57,565 nt of DNA from Candidatus Nitrotoga sp. CP45 (GTDB taxonomy: Bacteria > Pseudomonadota > Gammaproteobacteria > Burkholderiales > Gallionellaceae), in NCBI GenBank assembly GCA_945874105.1, contig CAMCFJ010000016.1:1-57565 (forward strand). Direction: 5' to 3'. Shown one piece after another: positions 1-9,706 of this stretch. The notes below the pieces were generated by a model. That model worked only from the letters and a program-made list of their open reading frames with translations. It did no database searches and had not been told where the DNA came from. A program made the translations under genes and the position numbers. Position 1 is the first letter of the stretch. Every line of letters begins with the position of its first letter.

Positions 1-117
1 AATTGAGCTCCGACCCTTCAGCCTCATAGTGATTTTCGCGCAATTTCAGGCGCGAATTTAATCTGAACCCGGCTCCTTTGAATTGGAAGTGGCATTTCGA
101 TACCATCCCCTTGCGAT

Positions 118-148
118 GTTGGGCTTCGCAAGCTCAGCACCAACCTAC
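118..148. repeat. Short palindromic repeat unit downstream of the sulfide oxidase gene
   Basis: An imperfect hairpin whose outer arms are GTTGG and CCAAC and whose inner arms are GCTT and AAGC. It lies 60-90 bases past the stop of the minus-strand sulfide:quinone oxidoreductase gene. Similar short palindromes are common intergenic repeats in proteobacteria. It may also help end transcription, but no T-run follows it. Nothing else recognisable lies in bases 1-210. Confidence 0.35.
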
Positions 149-210
149 ATTAGCCCAGGCTACGCTTGCTTCTCCAATTCGTTTACGAGGCTACGTCTAG
201 GTTCCTTAGC

Positions 211-1878
211 CTAGCCCACTAACTCTGGTTTGGCTAGCCACTCTCGCCCCTTCAGCATAGCGTTCCAGTACAAGGGGGGCATGATCCGTTCTTTGAGATA
301 CCAGGCCAGCCTTGAGGGCTGTGTACCATCGATTAACCACTTGGGGAAGCTGGGTGCAAGCTTTCCGCCATAGAGAAACTCGGCCAGTACAATTTTTCCG
401 CGTTCCACTGTAAGTGGGCAAGAGCCGTAGCCGTCGTATATGGCATCACCCCTGGCTTCACCTCGGACAACTAGAAGATTGTGTGCAACTACTGGAGCCT
501 GTTTCCGTGCTGCTGCGGCTGTTTTGGCATTTGGAGTGTTCCCGGCATCACCCAAGGCGAAAATATTGGGGTAGTTTTTGTGACGCAATGTGCCTGGATC
601 GACATTTACCCAACCCGCTGCATCGGCAAGTGGGCTGACTCTAATGAAATCAGGTGCTTTTTGCGGTGGCACTACGTGAATCATATCGAATTCTCGAGTG
701 ACTAGCTCCTTGGTTCCATCTGGCTTTGACTGGCTAAAGGTTGCCTGCTTGGTTGAGCCATCGATAGACACCAGTGTCTGCCCAAAATTTAGATGGATAT
801 TGTAAGTTTTGATGTATTCCATCAGCGCCGGTACGTAATCCGCGACACCAAAAAGAACTGCACCCGCATTGCAAAAATCAATCTCAATGTTCTTTAAACA
901 ACCCTCATGTCGCCAGTGATCGGCTGACAGATACATGGCTTTTTGAGGCGCGCCTGCGCACTTTATGGGCATGGGCGGCTGTGTAAATATAGCCCTCCCG
1001 CTTTGTAATTTTTGAACGAGTTGCCATGTGTAGGGCGCGAGGTCATAGCGGTAGTTGGAGGTAACCCCATTTCGACCGAGCGTCTCTGGCAATCCTTCGA
1101 TACCGTGCCAGTCTAGTTTCAGACCGGGGCACACCACCAACTGTTTGTAGTTGACGACTCGACATCCATCCAAGATGACTGCATTTCGTTCTGGCTCGAA
1201 TGCCGCCACGGCAGACTTGATCCAGCTTACTCCACGAGGCAATACTGCGGCCATGGTGCGCGCCGTAAAACCTGGCTTAAAAAGGCCTGCACCCACCATG
1301 GTCCACCCTGGTTGATAATAGTGAATATCTGCGGGGTCGATGATCGCAATGTCCAAGTTAGGGCTACGCGCCAGCAGGCTTGCCGCTACTGCGATGCCGG
1401 CAGCTCCGCCACCAACAATAACAATCTCGTGAGAGGCGTCCGAAACTTCTATCGGCGTTTTTCCGCCATTAGTGATTCGGCGAACCAAACTGTGTAGGTC
1501 AAAACCAGCCTTGGTGGAGGCTTCGATGATTTGTGGCAGGGGGATCTTCCCCGCCTGAGATAGTGCCCACATCGTGGTTGATCGCATTCCCGTACGGCAG
1601 TAAGCGAGTATCGGTTTGGGTAGCTCATCCATCAGTTGACCAAAGGATACCCCCTGCTGGTCGGTAACCTTGCCTGATTCTGCGGGCAAGTAACGAATAG
1701 GGATGCCCAGGAGAGCTGCGGCTGCCTCTATTTCGTGAAATCCTGGCTGATCCGCTCCTTCATCATCGGGTCGGCTGCAGATGATGGCCTTGAAACCAGC
1801 CTGCACGATCTGGGGTAAATCGGTGGCCGCTATTTGTGAAGATACCGAAAGTGTCGAAGTCAGTGTCTTTATTTCCAT
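211..1878 (-). CDS. sqr: Sulfide:quinone oxidoreductase with N-terminal DUF442 phosphatase-like domain
   Basis: A two-domain protein of 555 residues. Residues 1-140 form a DUF442 (Blh-type, dual-specificity-phosphatase-like) domain with a CRTGMRS active-site loop at 94-100. From residue 150 a flavoprotein begins: GGGAAG FAD-binding motif at 156-161, KCAGAPQK with C307, FALGDAGNTPNAKT near 440, and GSCPLT with C487. C307 and C487 correspond to the redox cysteine pair of mitochondrial-type (type II) sulfide:quinone oxidoreductases, which oxidise sulfide, reduce quinone at the membrane and pass sulfane sulfur to a thiol. Both cysteines are present, so activity is expected. The persulfide dioxygenase gene lies just upstream on the same strand. 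Start is ATG behind GGGAGAGA. Confidence 0.93.
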   Translation of the reverse strand: MEIKTLTSTLSVSSQIAATDLPQIVQAGFKAIICSRPDDEGADQPGFHEIEAAAALLGIPIRYLPAESGKVTDQQGVSFGQLMDELPKPILAYCRTGMRSTTMWALSQAGKIPLPQIIEASTKAGFDLHSLVRRITNGGKTPIEVSDASHEIVIVGGGAAGIAVAASLLARSPNLDIAIIDPADIHYYQPGWTMVGAGLFKPGFTARTMAAVLPRGVSWIKSAVAAFEPERNAVILDGCRVVNYKQLVVCPGLKLDWHGIEGLPETLGRNGVTSNYRYDLAPYTWQLVQKLQSGRAIFTQPPMPIKCAGAPQKAMYLSADHWRHEGCLKNIEIDFCNAGAVLFGVADYVPALMEYIKTYNIHLNFGQTLVSIDGSTKQATFSQSKPDGTKELVTREFDMIHVVPPQKAPDFIRVSPLADAAGWVNVDPGTLRHKNYPNIFALGDAGNTPNAKTAAAARKQAPVVAHNLLVVRGEARGDAIYDGYGSCPLTVERGKIVLAEFLYGGKLAPSFPKWLIDGTQPSRLAWYLKERIMPPLYWNAMLKGREWLAKPELVG

Positions 1879-2008
1879 GATGTCTCTCCCTCTTTAGTTG
1901 TAGACAGTGTACATACAGATGAAAAAATTATTAGCAACAATAGCCCTGTAGCTTGGGTTAAATAAAGCCCAACATCTCACCGCTCCCGTCTTTTCAATTC
2001 GGTGCCCG

Positions 2009-2758
2009 TTATCCTTGCGGACTTTCGGTCATTTGACCGCAATATTTCTCAAGATTTTCAGGCAGATGATCTGGGCAAACGCCGCACAGTTTGTTTCCCG
2101 GCACTGCAAAATCAATGAACTTGGGGTAGGGCAAATTGAGGTTCGCCATAATTTCTTTGAATTGCGCCAGCGTGAGCTCTCCGCCCAGGCGAGGATTGCG
2201 TTTCTTTTCCTGCGCGATGGAAGAAACGCGCCTGTCTTTGTAATCATGACCGGGATAAACAAGAAACTCGTCCGGTAAAGAAAACAGCTTTTCTCTGACG
2301 CTTTTGTATAGCGCATCCGCGTCGCCGTTCTGAAAATCGGTGCGGCCACATCCCTCGATTAGCAGCGAATCACCGGTGAATATCCGGTCGCCTGACAGAT
2401 AGGCAAAGTGCCCGACAGTGTGTCCAGGGGTATGCAACGGCTGCAATTGGATGCTACCCACATTAAACGGCGTTCCTTCTTCAATCCCCACATCTGCACA
2501 TGGCAATCGATCTATAGCGGGCATCGCTATCTTGCTTCCCACTTTGGTTTTTAATGCGCGAGCGGCGGTGATGTGATCTGCATGAATATGGGTATCCAGG
2601 GTATAGGCCAGCGTCAATCCAAGCCGACTGATTTCGGCAAGATCACGGTCGACCGAGGTGATAACCGGATCAATGAGAACAGCTTGCCCCGTTTCCTCAC
2701 AGCCAAGCAAATAGGTATAGGTACTTGATAACGGCTCAAACAACTGACGGAAGATCAT
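2009..2758 (-). CDS. Persulfide dioxygenase (ETHE1-like metallo-beta-lactamase fold)
   Basis: This 249-residue metallo-beta-lactamase-fold protein has THIHADH at 56-62, HTPGHT with H113, TGD ending at D130, and PGHD with H171. The GCGRTDFQ segment and the C-terminal stretch around NLNLPYPKFIDFAVP are typical of ETHE1-type persulfide dioxygenases. These mononuclear iron enzymes convert glutathione persulfide to sulfite. The gene is 130 bases upstream of sqr on the same strand, so the two probably act in sequence: SQR makes the persulfide and this enzyme oxidises it. It is divergent from the ArsR-type regulator gene; the 293-base gap between them holds the likely control region. Confidence 0.92.
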   Translation of the reverse strand: MIFRQLFEPLSSTYTYLLGCEETGQAVLIDPVITSVDRDLAEISRLGLTLAYTLDTHIHADHITAARALKTKVGSKIAMPAIDRLPCADVGIEEGTPFNVGSIQLQPLHTPGHTVGHFAYLSGDRIFTGDSLLIEGCGRTDFQNGDADALYKSVREKLFSLPDEFLVYPGHDYKDRRVSSIAQEKKRNPRLGGELTLAQFKEIMANLNLPYPKFIDFAVPGNKLCGVCPDHLPENLEKYCGQMTESPQG

Positions 2759-2987
2759 GGCGGCGCCTTTAACTTGAATTTTTCACAAACGATCTCGTCG
2801 CGAATTTGCGACTTGCTCTGACAAGAAGATAATTAAAATTATTGTTGCCACTATTAATTCGAAATAAGCTGTTTAACGGGTTGATTCAGACAAATACTCA
2901 TGCCTCAACACCACCTACTTGTCGTTGAATTGTATCCACGTTTCCAGGAATGCCAAAACAATCAACGCGACTCCGACAACAATATAC

Positions 2988-3036
2988 TTTGCAATATAAT
3001 ATATCACTGTATAATTAGCAAATAATATTCTTGCTA
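2988..3036. promoter_or_regulatory. Candidate operator of the ArsR-type persulfide sensor
   Basis: An AT-rich stretch just before the regulator gene. It holds a perfect inverted repeat, TAGCAA-N9-TTGCTA, at 3016-3036. A further TTTGC at 2988-2992 can pair with GCAAA at 3018-3022, giving three alternating half-sites. BigR/SqrR-type repressors bind AT-rich dyads next to their own genes, so an operator is likely. The assignment is inferred from position and symmetry. Confidence 0.5.
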
Positions 3037-3051
3037 TAAAGGGATAAATGG

Positions 3052-3387
3052 ATGGGTGTCACAACTACAAAATTTGATCTGAATGTAATGCACGCTTCCG
3101 CGACTGAGGCTTGCGGGCTACTGAAGGCCTTGGCCAACCCAGACCGTTTAATATTGTTATGCCAACTAACTCAAGGTGAGCACTGTGTCAGCGACTTGGA
3201 AAGCATACTAGATATTAAGCAACCGACGCTTTCTCAACAATTGACCGTCCTGCGAGAAGAACAGTTGGTTTCTACCCGTCGAGATGGCAAACAGATCTTT
3301 TATTCCATTGCCAGCAAGGAGGCGATGGCCGTCATGGCAGTGTTGTATGAGCAATTCTGTAAACCGGGTAAGCGAGGAAAGAAATGA
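3052..3387 (+). CDS. ArsR-family transcriptional repressor, BigR/SqrR-like persulfide sensor
   Basis: A 111-residue winged-helix regulator. The recognition region is DIKQPTLSQQLTVLRE (54-69) and the wing RRDGKQIFYSI follows. Cysteines C45 (GEHCVSDLE) and C103 (EQFCKP) match the places of the two cysteines that form a polysulfide bridge in BigR and SqrR. C21 and C37 are additional. In that family, persulfides cross-link the pair and release DNA. The start is the ATG behind AAAGGGA; the ATG four bases upstream is out of frame. The stop overlaps the next gene by four bases (ATGA), so regulator and transporters are co-transcribed. Confidence 0.85.
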   Translation: MGVTTTKFDLNVMHASATEACGLLKALANPDRLILLCQLTQGEHCVSDLESILDIKQPTLSQQLTVLREEQLVSTRRDGKQIFYSIASKEAMAVMAVLYEQFCKPGKRGKK

Positions 3388-3815
3388 CTATCGACTGGGC
3401 AAATTTCACCCCTTGGTTATCCTTGGCTGGTGGCGTTCTAATTGGTCTGGCTACAGCAATGTTCCTTTTGCTTAACGGACGGATCGCGGGTATCAGCGGT
3501 ATTCTGGGTGGGCTGCTACGACCCGTTAAAGGTGATGTCGGGTGGCGGATCGCTTTTGTAGCAGGCCTCATTTTTTCGCCTATCGTCTTTAGCTTCGCCG
3601 CGCCACTTCCTGCGGTTCAGATTGATGCCGATGCTGCGTCTCTGATTATGGCTGGCTTGCTGGTGGGAATAGGCACCCGCTATGGTTCAGGTTGTACCAG
3701 TGGACATGGTATTTGTGGTATCTCGCGGCTGTCGCCGCGCTCGATGGTGGCTACTGCCTTGTTCATGCTGGCCGGTTTTGTAACGGTCTTTATCACTCGC
3801 CACCTGATTGCTTAA
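3384..3815 (+). CDS. YeeE/YedE (DUF395) family membrane protein, N-terminal half
   Basis: A 143-residue membrane protein with about four hydrophobic helices (roughly 12-33, 56-75, 83-100, 119-140). The motif [10 protein letters not shown] carries C104 and C111. Full-length YeeE (TsuA) is a thiosulfate transporter of about twice this length whose conserved cysteines line the pore. This gene and the next resemble its two halves made as separate proteins, as in the PmpA/PmpB pair. It overlaps the regulator by ATGA. The likely role is sulfur-anion transport across the inner membrane, inferred from family and neighbours. Confidence 0.85.
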   Translation: MTIDWANFTPWLSLAGGVLIGLATAMFLLLNGRIAGISGILGGLLRPVKGDVGWRIAFVAGLIFSPIVFSFAAPLPAVQIDADAASLIMAGLLVGIGTRYGSGCTSGHGICGISRLSPRSMVATALFMLAGFVTVFITRHLIA

Positions 3816-3825
3816 GGAGATTACG

Positions 3826-4263
3826 ATGCAAGTTCTAATGGCATTCATCACAGGCTTGATATTTGGTTTGGGTCTGATTTTGTCCGGCATGACGGACCCG
3901 GCCAAAGTGATAGGCTTTCTGGATATTGCTGGCGCATGGAATCCATCTTTGGCATTCGTTATGGGCGGTGCCATTCTGATTGCGTCGATCGCGTTTCATT
4001 TTGCCAACACTCGCCCGAAAGCGTTGCTAGGTAGCGTCATGCGCTTGCCAACTGCACGCCAGATTGACAGACGACTAGTTTTGGGCGGATTGGCGTTTGG
4101 AGTCGGCTGGGGCTTGACTGGTTATTGCCCTGGCCCGGCGTTGGCTTCGCTTGCCATCGGTGGGAGCAAGCCACTGATCTTTGTCGTCGCCATGCTTGCC
4201 GGCATGGCAATTTTCGAAATCCATGATAGGTGTTCAAGTGCGCACAAACGCGAAGCAGTCTAG
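3826..4263 (+). CDS. YeeE/YedE family membrane protein, C-terminal half
   Basis: A 145-residue membrane protein that opens with a hydrophobic helix and GMTDPAKVIGFLD, a signature of the second half of YeeE/YedE proteins. GYCPGPAL carries C101, matching a pore cysteine of the full-length thiosulfate transporters. I start it at 3826 because AAGGAGA sits six bases before that ATG; an in-frame start at 3808 would lie inside the previous gene. It is expected to pair with the preceding protein in the membrane. Confidence 0.85.
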   Translation: MQVLMAFITGLIFGLGLILSGMTDPAKVIGFLDIAGAWNPSLAFVMGGAILIASIAFHFANTRPKALLGSVMRLPTARQIDRRLVLGGLAFGVGWGLTGYCPGPALASLAIGGSKPLIFVVAMLAGMAIFEIHDRCSSAHKREAV

Positions 4264-4341
4264 TGTAATTTTTCCAGAGCAGAATATGCAAATGGTGATG
4301 ACTACTGTGATATGCGTCGTGCGATTCAATAAGAGGCAACA

Positions 4342-5145
4342 ATGATAATCGAACTGGGATTAGGCTTGGCGGTTGGCGCAATAATGGCACTGACTGGTGC
4401 CGGGGGCGGGATACTGGCAGTTCCGCTGCTCATATTCGGCCTGCAGCTTAGTGTTGCCCAAGCAGGGCCGGTTGGTTTATTGGCCGTAGGACTGGCTGCC
4501 GCGTTGGGAGCGGCAGCCGGTTTGAAAGCGGGTATCGTTCGCTATAAAGCGGCATTGTTGATGTCCGTTACCGGCATGTTCCTGTCGCCTTTCGGTGTAT
4601 GGCTTTCCCACAGACTCGACAACCGTTGGATAACTATTCTGTTTTCCATCATCTTGTTCTTCGTTGCGTATCAAACTTTCCGCCAGGCCAAGGATCATTC
4701 AACCGATACTGAAGACAGTCCAGTCCTGAAACTCACATGCGCTCAATACGCCAACAGCATTCAATTTATCTGGACTACTCGCTGCGTAAACACCTTGGCC
4801 ATAACTGGCGGCATTGCCGGATTGCTCTCTGGTTTACTGGGCGTGGGAAGCGGCTTTGTGGTTGTTCCAGCTTTACAACGCTATACAAATCTGGCCATTC
4901 AGTCCGTTATCGCCACGTCATTGACAGTCATCGCGTTGGTGTCACTAACAGGCGTGCTTTTCAGCGCTGCGACTAGCCACATTAATTGGGCAGTTGCAAT
5001 ACCCTTTTGTGCTGGCGCCTTGACAGGGATGGGCGTAGTAAAATCAATGTCTTCCCGGCTGTTTAGCAGAGCTCAATTACTAACAGGTTTTGCGGCTCTG
5101 TCCACAGTCGCAGCGGCTGGAATGATGGCCAAATTGTTTGTGTAA
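4342..5145 (+). CDS. TauE/SafE family sulfite/anion exporter
   Basis: A 267-residue polytopic membrane protein with the internal duplication of the TauE/SafE (DUF81) family: GAGGGILAVPLL near the start of repeat one and GVGSGFVVVPAL near the start of repeat two, each followed by hydrophobic helices. Members export sulfite, sulfoacetate or related anions. Placed at the end of a persulfide-sensor operon, it would logically remove sulfite made by the persulfide dioxygenase. The 78-base gap after the previous gene shows no terminator. The substrate is inferred. Confidence 0.85.
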   Translation: MIIELGLGLAVGAIMALTGAGGGILAVPLLIFGLQLSVAQAGPVGLLAVGLAAALGAAAGLKAGIVRYKAALLMSVTGMFLSPFGVWLSHRLDNRWITILFSIILFFVAYQTFRQAKDHSTDTEDSPVLKLTCAQYANSIQFIWTTRCVNTLAITGGIAGLLSGLLGVGSGFVVVPALQRYTNLAIQSVIATSLTVIALVSLTGVLFSAATSHINWAVAIPFCAGALTGMGVVKSMSSRLFSRAQLLTGFAALSTVAAAGMMAKLFV

Positions 5146-5237
5146 AATTCTGCTGCAAACGGCAATAACTTGACCTCGCAAATTCACGTGAACGAAAAGC
5201 ATTATTTCGTGGATTTTACAAGAATTGAAGCACTACA

Positions 5238-6146
5238 CTAATCTATGGCACAGTTTGCATCAGAACCGTCCATTGCCATGGCCGCCGGCTGCTTGGTAAG
5301 CAGCGTAATGAGCGTTGCGAGCTGATCGCGCATTTGGCGACGATCCACAATCATGTCAATAGCGCCATGGTCCATCAAAAATTCCGCGCGCTGAAAGCCG
5401 TCTGGGAGCGTCTCGCGCACTGTCTGCTGAATTACCCGTGCACCGGCAAAGCCGATCATTGCACCGGGTTCGGCAATGACCACATCACCCATGAAAGCAA
5501 AACTGGCGGACACGCCGCCCATGGTTGGATCGGTCAGCACCGAAATGAACGGCAATTTTTCTGCACTCAACTGGGTCAGTGCGGCACAGGTTTTTGCCAT
5601 TTGCATTAACGACAACAATCCTTCTTGCATACGCGCGCCTCCGCTGGCGGCAAAACACACGAAAGGGGCTTTCAGTTCGGTAGCGAGTTGCACACCACGC
5701 ACGAAGCGTTCTCCCACTACCGAACCCATGGAGCCGCCCATGAAGCTGAATTCAAACACTGCCGCCACCAGCGGGATGGCATGCACACTTCCCTGCATTA
5801 CCACCAGCGCATCGCTCTCACCCGTGTCGCGCTGCGCCGCCGTCAGACGCTCGCTGTATTTTCTGCTATCTTTAAATTTCAGGGTATCCAGCGGTTGCAC
5901 TTCAGCACCAATTTCGAAACGCCCCTCCGCATCCAATAGCCAGTTCAGCCGAGTGCGCGCGGTAACACGGTGGTGGTGATTGCACTTGGGACAAACACTT
6001 TTGTTTTTCTCCAAGTCAGAGTAATACAGCACCCCTTGGCATGATGGACATTTGTGCCACAGACCTTCTGGCACATTCTTCTTGCTCTCTTCCCCCAACT
6101 CCCTACGCTTGATTTTTGGGGGCAATAATTTCTGAAACCAACTCAT
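5238..6146 (-). CDS. accD: Acetyl-CoA carboxylase carboxyltransferase subunit beta
   Basis: A 302-residue protein opening with the AccD zinc ribbon (C33, C36, C52, C55) followed by the crotonase-like carboxyltransferase core, including GGARMQEG and the [13 protein letters not shown] segment. With AccA it transfers carboxyl from biotin to acetyl-CoA to make malonyl-CoA, the first step of fatty-acid synthesis. It lies 12 bases after trpA on the same strand, the usual order in betaproteobacteria, and is probably co-transcribed. The downstream gap (5146-5237) has only a weak dyad (AAATTCACG/CGTGGATTT) as a possible terminator. Confidence 0.97.
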   Translation of the reverse strand: MSWFQKLLPPKIKRRELGEESKKNVPEGLWHKCPSCQGVLYYSDLEKNKSVCPKCNHHHRVTARTRLNWLLDAEGRFEIGAEVQPLDTLKFKDSRKYSERLTAAQRDTGESDALVVMQGSVHAIPLVAAVFEFSFMGGSMGSVVGERFVRGVQLATELKAPFVCFAASGGARMQEGLLSLMQMAKTCAALTQLSAEKLPFISVLTDPTMGGVSASFAFMGDVVIAEPGAMIGFAGARVIQQTVRETLPDGFQRAEFLMDHGAIDMIVDRRQMRDQLATLITLLTKQPAAMAMDGSDANCAID

Positions 6147-6158
6147 GCAATCCTCCTT

Positions 6159-6959
6159 CTAGGCATGATTGATTGCCAAGCGCAATTCCTTAACCAGCCG
6201 TGCGACATTGGGGATGACAGACTCTTCGTTCGAATCCTCAATTTCCTGCACGATGCGACTGCCGACCACCACGCCGTCGCACAGCTTTGAAACTGCTCGC
6301 GCTGTTTCTGCATCACGGATGCCAAAACCGACGCCTATAGGTAGGCCGATATACTGTCGAATGTGCGGAATTTTCTCTGCTATCGCTGACAAGTCCAGCT
6401 GCCCCACCCCAGTCACGCCCTTAAGCGACACGTAATACACGTAACCGCGCGCCAGTTTGGCCACCTGCGCGATGCGCGCATCGGATGTAGTGGGCGCAAG
6501 CAAAAAGATGGGATCCACGCCATGGCGATGCAAGTGACCGAAAGCCTCGTGGCTTTCTTCCGGCGGAAAATCCACCGTCAGCACGCCGTCTACTCCCACT
6601 TCTGCACAGCGCGCAGCGAAGCTTTCCCAGCCCATTGCCTCAATAGGATTGCCATAACCCATCAGCACTACGGGCGTGCTCGCATCCGTGGCGCGAAATT
6701 TCTCCACCATATCGAGTACGTCATGCAACGCCACGCCATGTTTGAGTGCTCGCTCCGAAGAGCGCTGTATAGTTGGGCCATCCGCCATTGGGTCGGAAAA
6801 TGGCACGCCAATTTCAATGATGTCTGCACCCACTTCTGCCAGCGCATGCATCAGCGAAACAGTAATTTGCGGATTGGGATCACCTGCCGTAATAAAGGGA
6901 ATCAGCGCCTTACTGCCGCGCTGTTTAAGTTTTTCAAAAGTGGTCTGAATGCGTGACAT
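6159..6959 (-). CDS. trpA: Tryptophan synthase alpha chain
   Basis: A 266-residue TIM-barrel protein with the catalytic pair in place: E49 in EIGVPFSDP and D60 in MADGPT. It cleaves indole-3-glycerol phosphate to indole, which is channelled to Trp[10 protein letters not shown] and GVGFGIRD are the phosphate-binding loops. It follows trpB by 30 bases and precedes accD by 12, so it sits in one transcription unit running trpF-trpB-trpA-accD. Confidence 0.97.
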   Translation of the reverse strand: MSRIQTTFEKLKQRGSKALIPFITAGDPNPQITVSLMHALAEVGADIIEIGVPFSDPMADGPTIQRSSERALKHGVALHDVLDMVEKFRATDASTPVVLMGYGNPIEAMGWESFAARCAEVGVDGVLTVDFPPEESHEAFGHLHRHGVDPIFLLAPTTSDARIAQVAKLARGYVYYVSLKGVTGVGQLDLSAIAEKIPHIRQYIGLPIGVGFGIRDAETARAVSKLCDGVVVGSRIVQEIEDSNEESVIPNVARLVKELRLAINHA

Positions 6960-6989
6960 GGGATACCTGCAAAGTGATTCCAGAAAAGG

Positions 6990-8201
6990 TTACAGTTCAA
7001 TACCAGAAACCCGCGCTACGGTCGCCATGTCCTTGTCGCCGCGTCCGGATAGATTGACCAGCAGAATTTTATCATGCCCCATCGTCGGTGCGATCTTGGC
7101 CGCATAAGCCAAAGCATGACTGGATTCCAGCGCCGGAATAATACCTTCGTAATGACATAGATCATGAAAAGCTTGTAGCGCCTCGCTATCCTCAATAGCT
7201 ACATATTGCGCGCGCCCACTGTCTTTAAGCCATGCGTGTTCCGGACCGACTCCGGGATAATCCAGCCCGGCGGAAATAGAGTGCGTTTCAATGATTTGGC
7301 CGTTCTCATCCTGCAACAAATAAGTACGATTACCGTGCAGCACGCCCGGCTTGCCGGCAGTTAGTGCGGCTGCGTGTAGGCCACTGGCAATGCCGCTGCC
7401 CGCCGCTTCCACACCGATAAGCTGCACACCAGGCACATCGATGTAAGAATGAAAAATCCCCATGGCGTTCGAGCCCCCGCCCACGCAGGCGATCACCGCA
7501 TCCGGCTGGCGCCCTGCCAATTCCGGCATCTGAACCACGCATTCCTTGCTTACCACTGAATTAAAATCGCGCACCATCATCGGATACGGATGCGGCCCAG
7601 CCACAGTGCCGATGATGTAGAAAGTATTTTCGATGTTGGTGACCCAATCGCGCATTGCCTCGTTGAGCGCATCCTTAAGTGTTTTAGAACCGCTCTCAAC
7701 TGGCACTACGGTAGCGCCCAAAAGTTTCATGCGATAGACATTAGTCGCCTGTCGTTTAATGTCCTCCGCGCCCATGTACACTACGCATTCCATGCCGTAA
7801 CGCGCCGCCACGGTAGCCGTCGCTACGCCGTGCTGGCCCGCACCGGTCTCGGCGATCACACGCGGCTTGCCCATGCGCTTAGCCAGCAGCGCCTGCCCTA
7901 CGGTGTTATTCACCTTATGCGCACCGGTATGATTAAGATCTTCACGCTTCAGATAAATCTGCGCGCCACCCAACCGTTTCGACCAGTGCCGTGCGTGGTA
8001 AATCGGGCTGGGACGCCCGACATAATGCTTCAGCTCATAGGCAAACTCAGCCTTGAACTCAGGGTCAACAGAATAATGCTCATAAGCAGCACGCAATTCA
8101 TCCAGTGCACCCATTAAAGTTTCGGCAACGTAAATACCGCCATAAGGGCCGAAATGACCCGTGCTATCAGGATAGTTATAAGCCAATTTTTTTAACCTCA
8201 T
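6990..8201 (-). CDS. trpB: Tryptophan synthase beta chain
   Basis: A PLP enzyme that joins indole and serine. From the start chosen here ([12 protein letters not shown]) it has 403 residues, with the PLP lysine K96 in HTGAHKVNN and the GGGSNAMG phosphate-binding loop. The open frame runs 18 residues further upstream, but that part lies inside trpF and is not TrpB-like. The chosen start overlaps the trpF stop by 26 bases, which suggests translational coupling. Confidence 0.95.
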   Translation of the reverse strand: MRLKKLAYNYPDSTGHFGPYGGIYVAETLMGALDELRAAYEHYSVDPEFKAEFAYELKHYVGRPSPIYHARHWSKRLGGAQIYLKREDLNHTGAHKVNNTVGQALLAKRMGKPRVIAETGAGQHGVATATVAARYGMECVVYMGAEDIKRQATNVYRMKLLGATVVPVESGSKTLKDALNEAMRDWVTNIENTFYIIGTVAGPHPYPMMVRDFNSVVSKECVVQMPELAGRQPDAVIACVGGGSNAMGIFHSYIDVPGVQLIGVEAAGSGIASGLHAAALTAGKPGVLHGNRTYLLQDENGQIIETHSISAGLDYPGVGPEHAWLKDSGRAQYVAIEDSEALQAFHDLCHYEGIIPALESSHALAYAAKIAPTMGHDKILLVNLSGRGDKDMATVARVSGIEL

Positions 8202-8796
8202 TGATGAATGCGGCGATTTTCGCTGCATCCTTGATTCCTTTCGCAGCTTCCACACCGCTGGAAACGTCTACTGCCCAAGGCCGCACCTGCTTGATTGCAT
8301 CCGCCACATTATTTACCTGCAAGCCCCCGGACAAAATTACAGGCAAGGGCAAATTGTGCGGAATCAGTGTCCAGTCAAACGATAGTCCCGTGCCACCATG
8401 CGTACCTTCGATGAAGGCATCAAGCAACAAACCCTGTGCATCTTTATAACGCGCCGCGCATTGTACCAAATCCACCCCATGCTTGACTCGTACCGCCTTC
8501 AAATAAGGGCGGTTGAACTGCGCGCAGAATGTTGGTTCTTCCTCCCCGTGAAACTGCAACACATCCAACGGTACCTGCTGCAATATCTCTTGCACCGCTT
8601 CTGCGCCGGGATTCACGAACAACCCCACCAGCGTCACGAACGGCGGAATCGCAGCCGCCAGTTGAGCAGCCTGCTTCGGCGTCACATAACGCGGGCTTTT
8701 ATCATAGAACACCAGTCCGAGCGCATCCGCACCGCTATGCGCGGCGGCCAGCGCATCTTCCACACGCGTGATGCCGCAAATCTTGATTCGGGTCAT
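8176..8796 (-). CDS. trpF: Phosphoribosylanthranilate isomerase
   Basis: A 206-residue TIM-barrel enzyme of tryptophan synthesis. It begins [10 protein letters not shown] with the general-base cysteine C7, and has [22 protein letters not shown] with the catalytic aspartate, and VDVSSGVE for phosphate binding. An in-frame extension of 17 residues upstream lacks family similarity, so the ATG before TRIKICG is preferred. It overlaps the trpB start and lies 120 bases after truA. trpC, trpD and trpE are not in this window. Confidence 0.95.
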   Translation of the reverse strand: MTRIKICGITRVEDALAAAHSGADALGLVFYDKSPRYVTPKQAAQLAAAIPPFVTLVGLFVNPGAEAVQEILQQVPLDVLQFHGEEEPTFCAQFNRPYLKAVRVKHGVDLVQCAARYKDAQGLLLDAFIEGTHGGTGLSFDWTLIPHNLPLPVILSGGLQVNNVADAIKQVRPWAVDVSSGVEAAKGIKDAAKIAAFINEVKKIGL

Positions 8797-8916
8797 AGTT
8801 AAGAAACTGGCTGATAAAAAATTGAGGCGGTATTGTAATGCATGCAAACGATAGACAAAATTTCAACCTGAATATTTTTACACAAGAAGCCAAGATAATC
8901 ATGATGCCAGCGCACG

Positions 8917-9678
8917 CTACTTAAGTTGCGGCAATTCCCATTTTGCATCGTAAGTAATCCGGCGCAGATACAAGCCATCTGGCGCAAAGGTTGGCGCAGC
9001 GAGGCTACGCTCTCGACCTTCCAGCACTTCGCGCATCCACTGCGGCGGGTGCTTGCCCTTTCCTATATATACCAGACAGCCAACGATGTTGCGCACCATA
9101 TGGTGCAGGAAGGCATTGGCGCTGAGATCGAAAATTATCGTATCGCCTTGCTTTTGAATGTCGAGTTGCGCCAAGTTTTTTATGGGTGATTTGGCTTGGC
9201 ATTCTGCGGCGCGCAGGGCACTGAAATCATGCTCTCCCAATAAATGCTGAGCGGCTTCACACATCATTTCCACATTCAGTGGCGCATGAAACCAGCCTGC
9301 TTTGCCATGCTGCATGGCATTACGCACCGAGCGGTTGATAAGTAGATAGCGGTAACTACGTGCCTGGGCAGAAAAACGCGCATGAAACTCTTCCGGCACA
9401 GTGTGTGCCCACAATACAGCGATGCTTTTCGGCAACAAGGCATTGACGCCACGGACCCAAGCAGTCAGCGGCCTTGATACGTTAGTATTAAAGTGCACTA
9501 CTTGTTCCTGCGCGTGTACACCGGTATCGGTACGACCCGCTGCGACGACTGAAATGAGTTCGTTGGCAATCCCGCTCAAAGCGAGTTGCAGTGCATCTTG
9601 CACAGTATGGCCACCGGCTTGGCTTTGCCAGCCGAAATACTGGCTTCCGTCGTATTCCACACCGAGTGCAATTCTCAC
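8917..9678 (-). CDS. truA: tRNA pseudouridine(38-40) synthase
   Basis: A 253-residue enzyme with the family start ALGVEYDGSQYFGWQ and the catalytic aspartate D51 in AGRTDTGVHA. It isomerises uridine to pseudouridine at positions 38-40 of many tRNAs. NAFLHHMVRNIVGCLVYIGKG near the C-terminus is the typical RNA-binding segment. The position between fimV and trpF is the conserved betaproteobacterial arrangement. Confidence 0.96.
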   Translation of the reverse strand: MRIALGVEYDGSQYFGWQSQAGGHTVQDALQLALSGIANELISVVAAGRTDTGVHAQEQVVHFNTNVSRPLTAWVRGVNALLPKSIAVLWAHTVPEEFHARFSAQARSYRYLLINRSVRNAMQHGKAGWFHAPLNVEMMCEAAQHLLGEHDFSALRAAECQAKSPIKNLAQLDIQKQGDTIIFDLSANAFLHHMVRNIVGCLVYIGKGKHPPQWMREVLEGRERSLAAPTFAPDGLYLRRITYDAKWELPQLK

Positions 9679-9706
9679 AGTAGCGCAAACACAAACAGGG
9701 CGCAGC

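Noticed and set aside
8202-8255. Upstream in-frame extension of trpB
   Set aside because: The 18 added residues lie within trpF and are not TrpB-like; the later ATG fits the family length.
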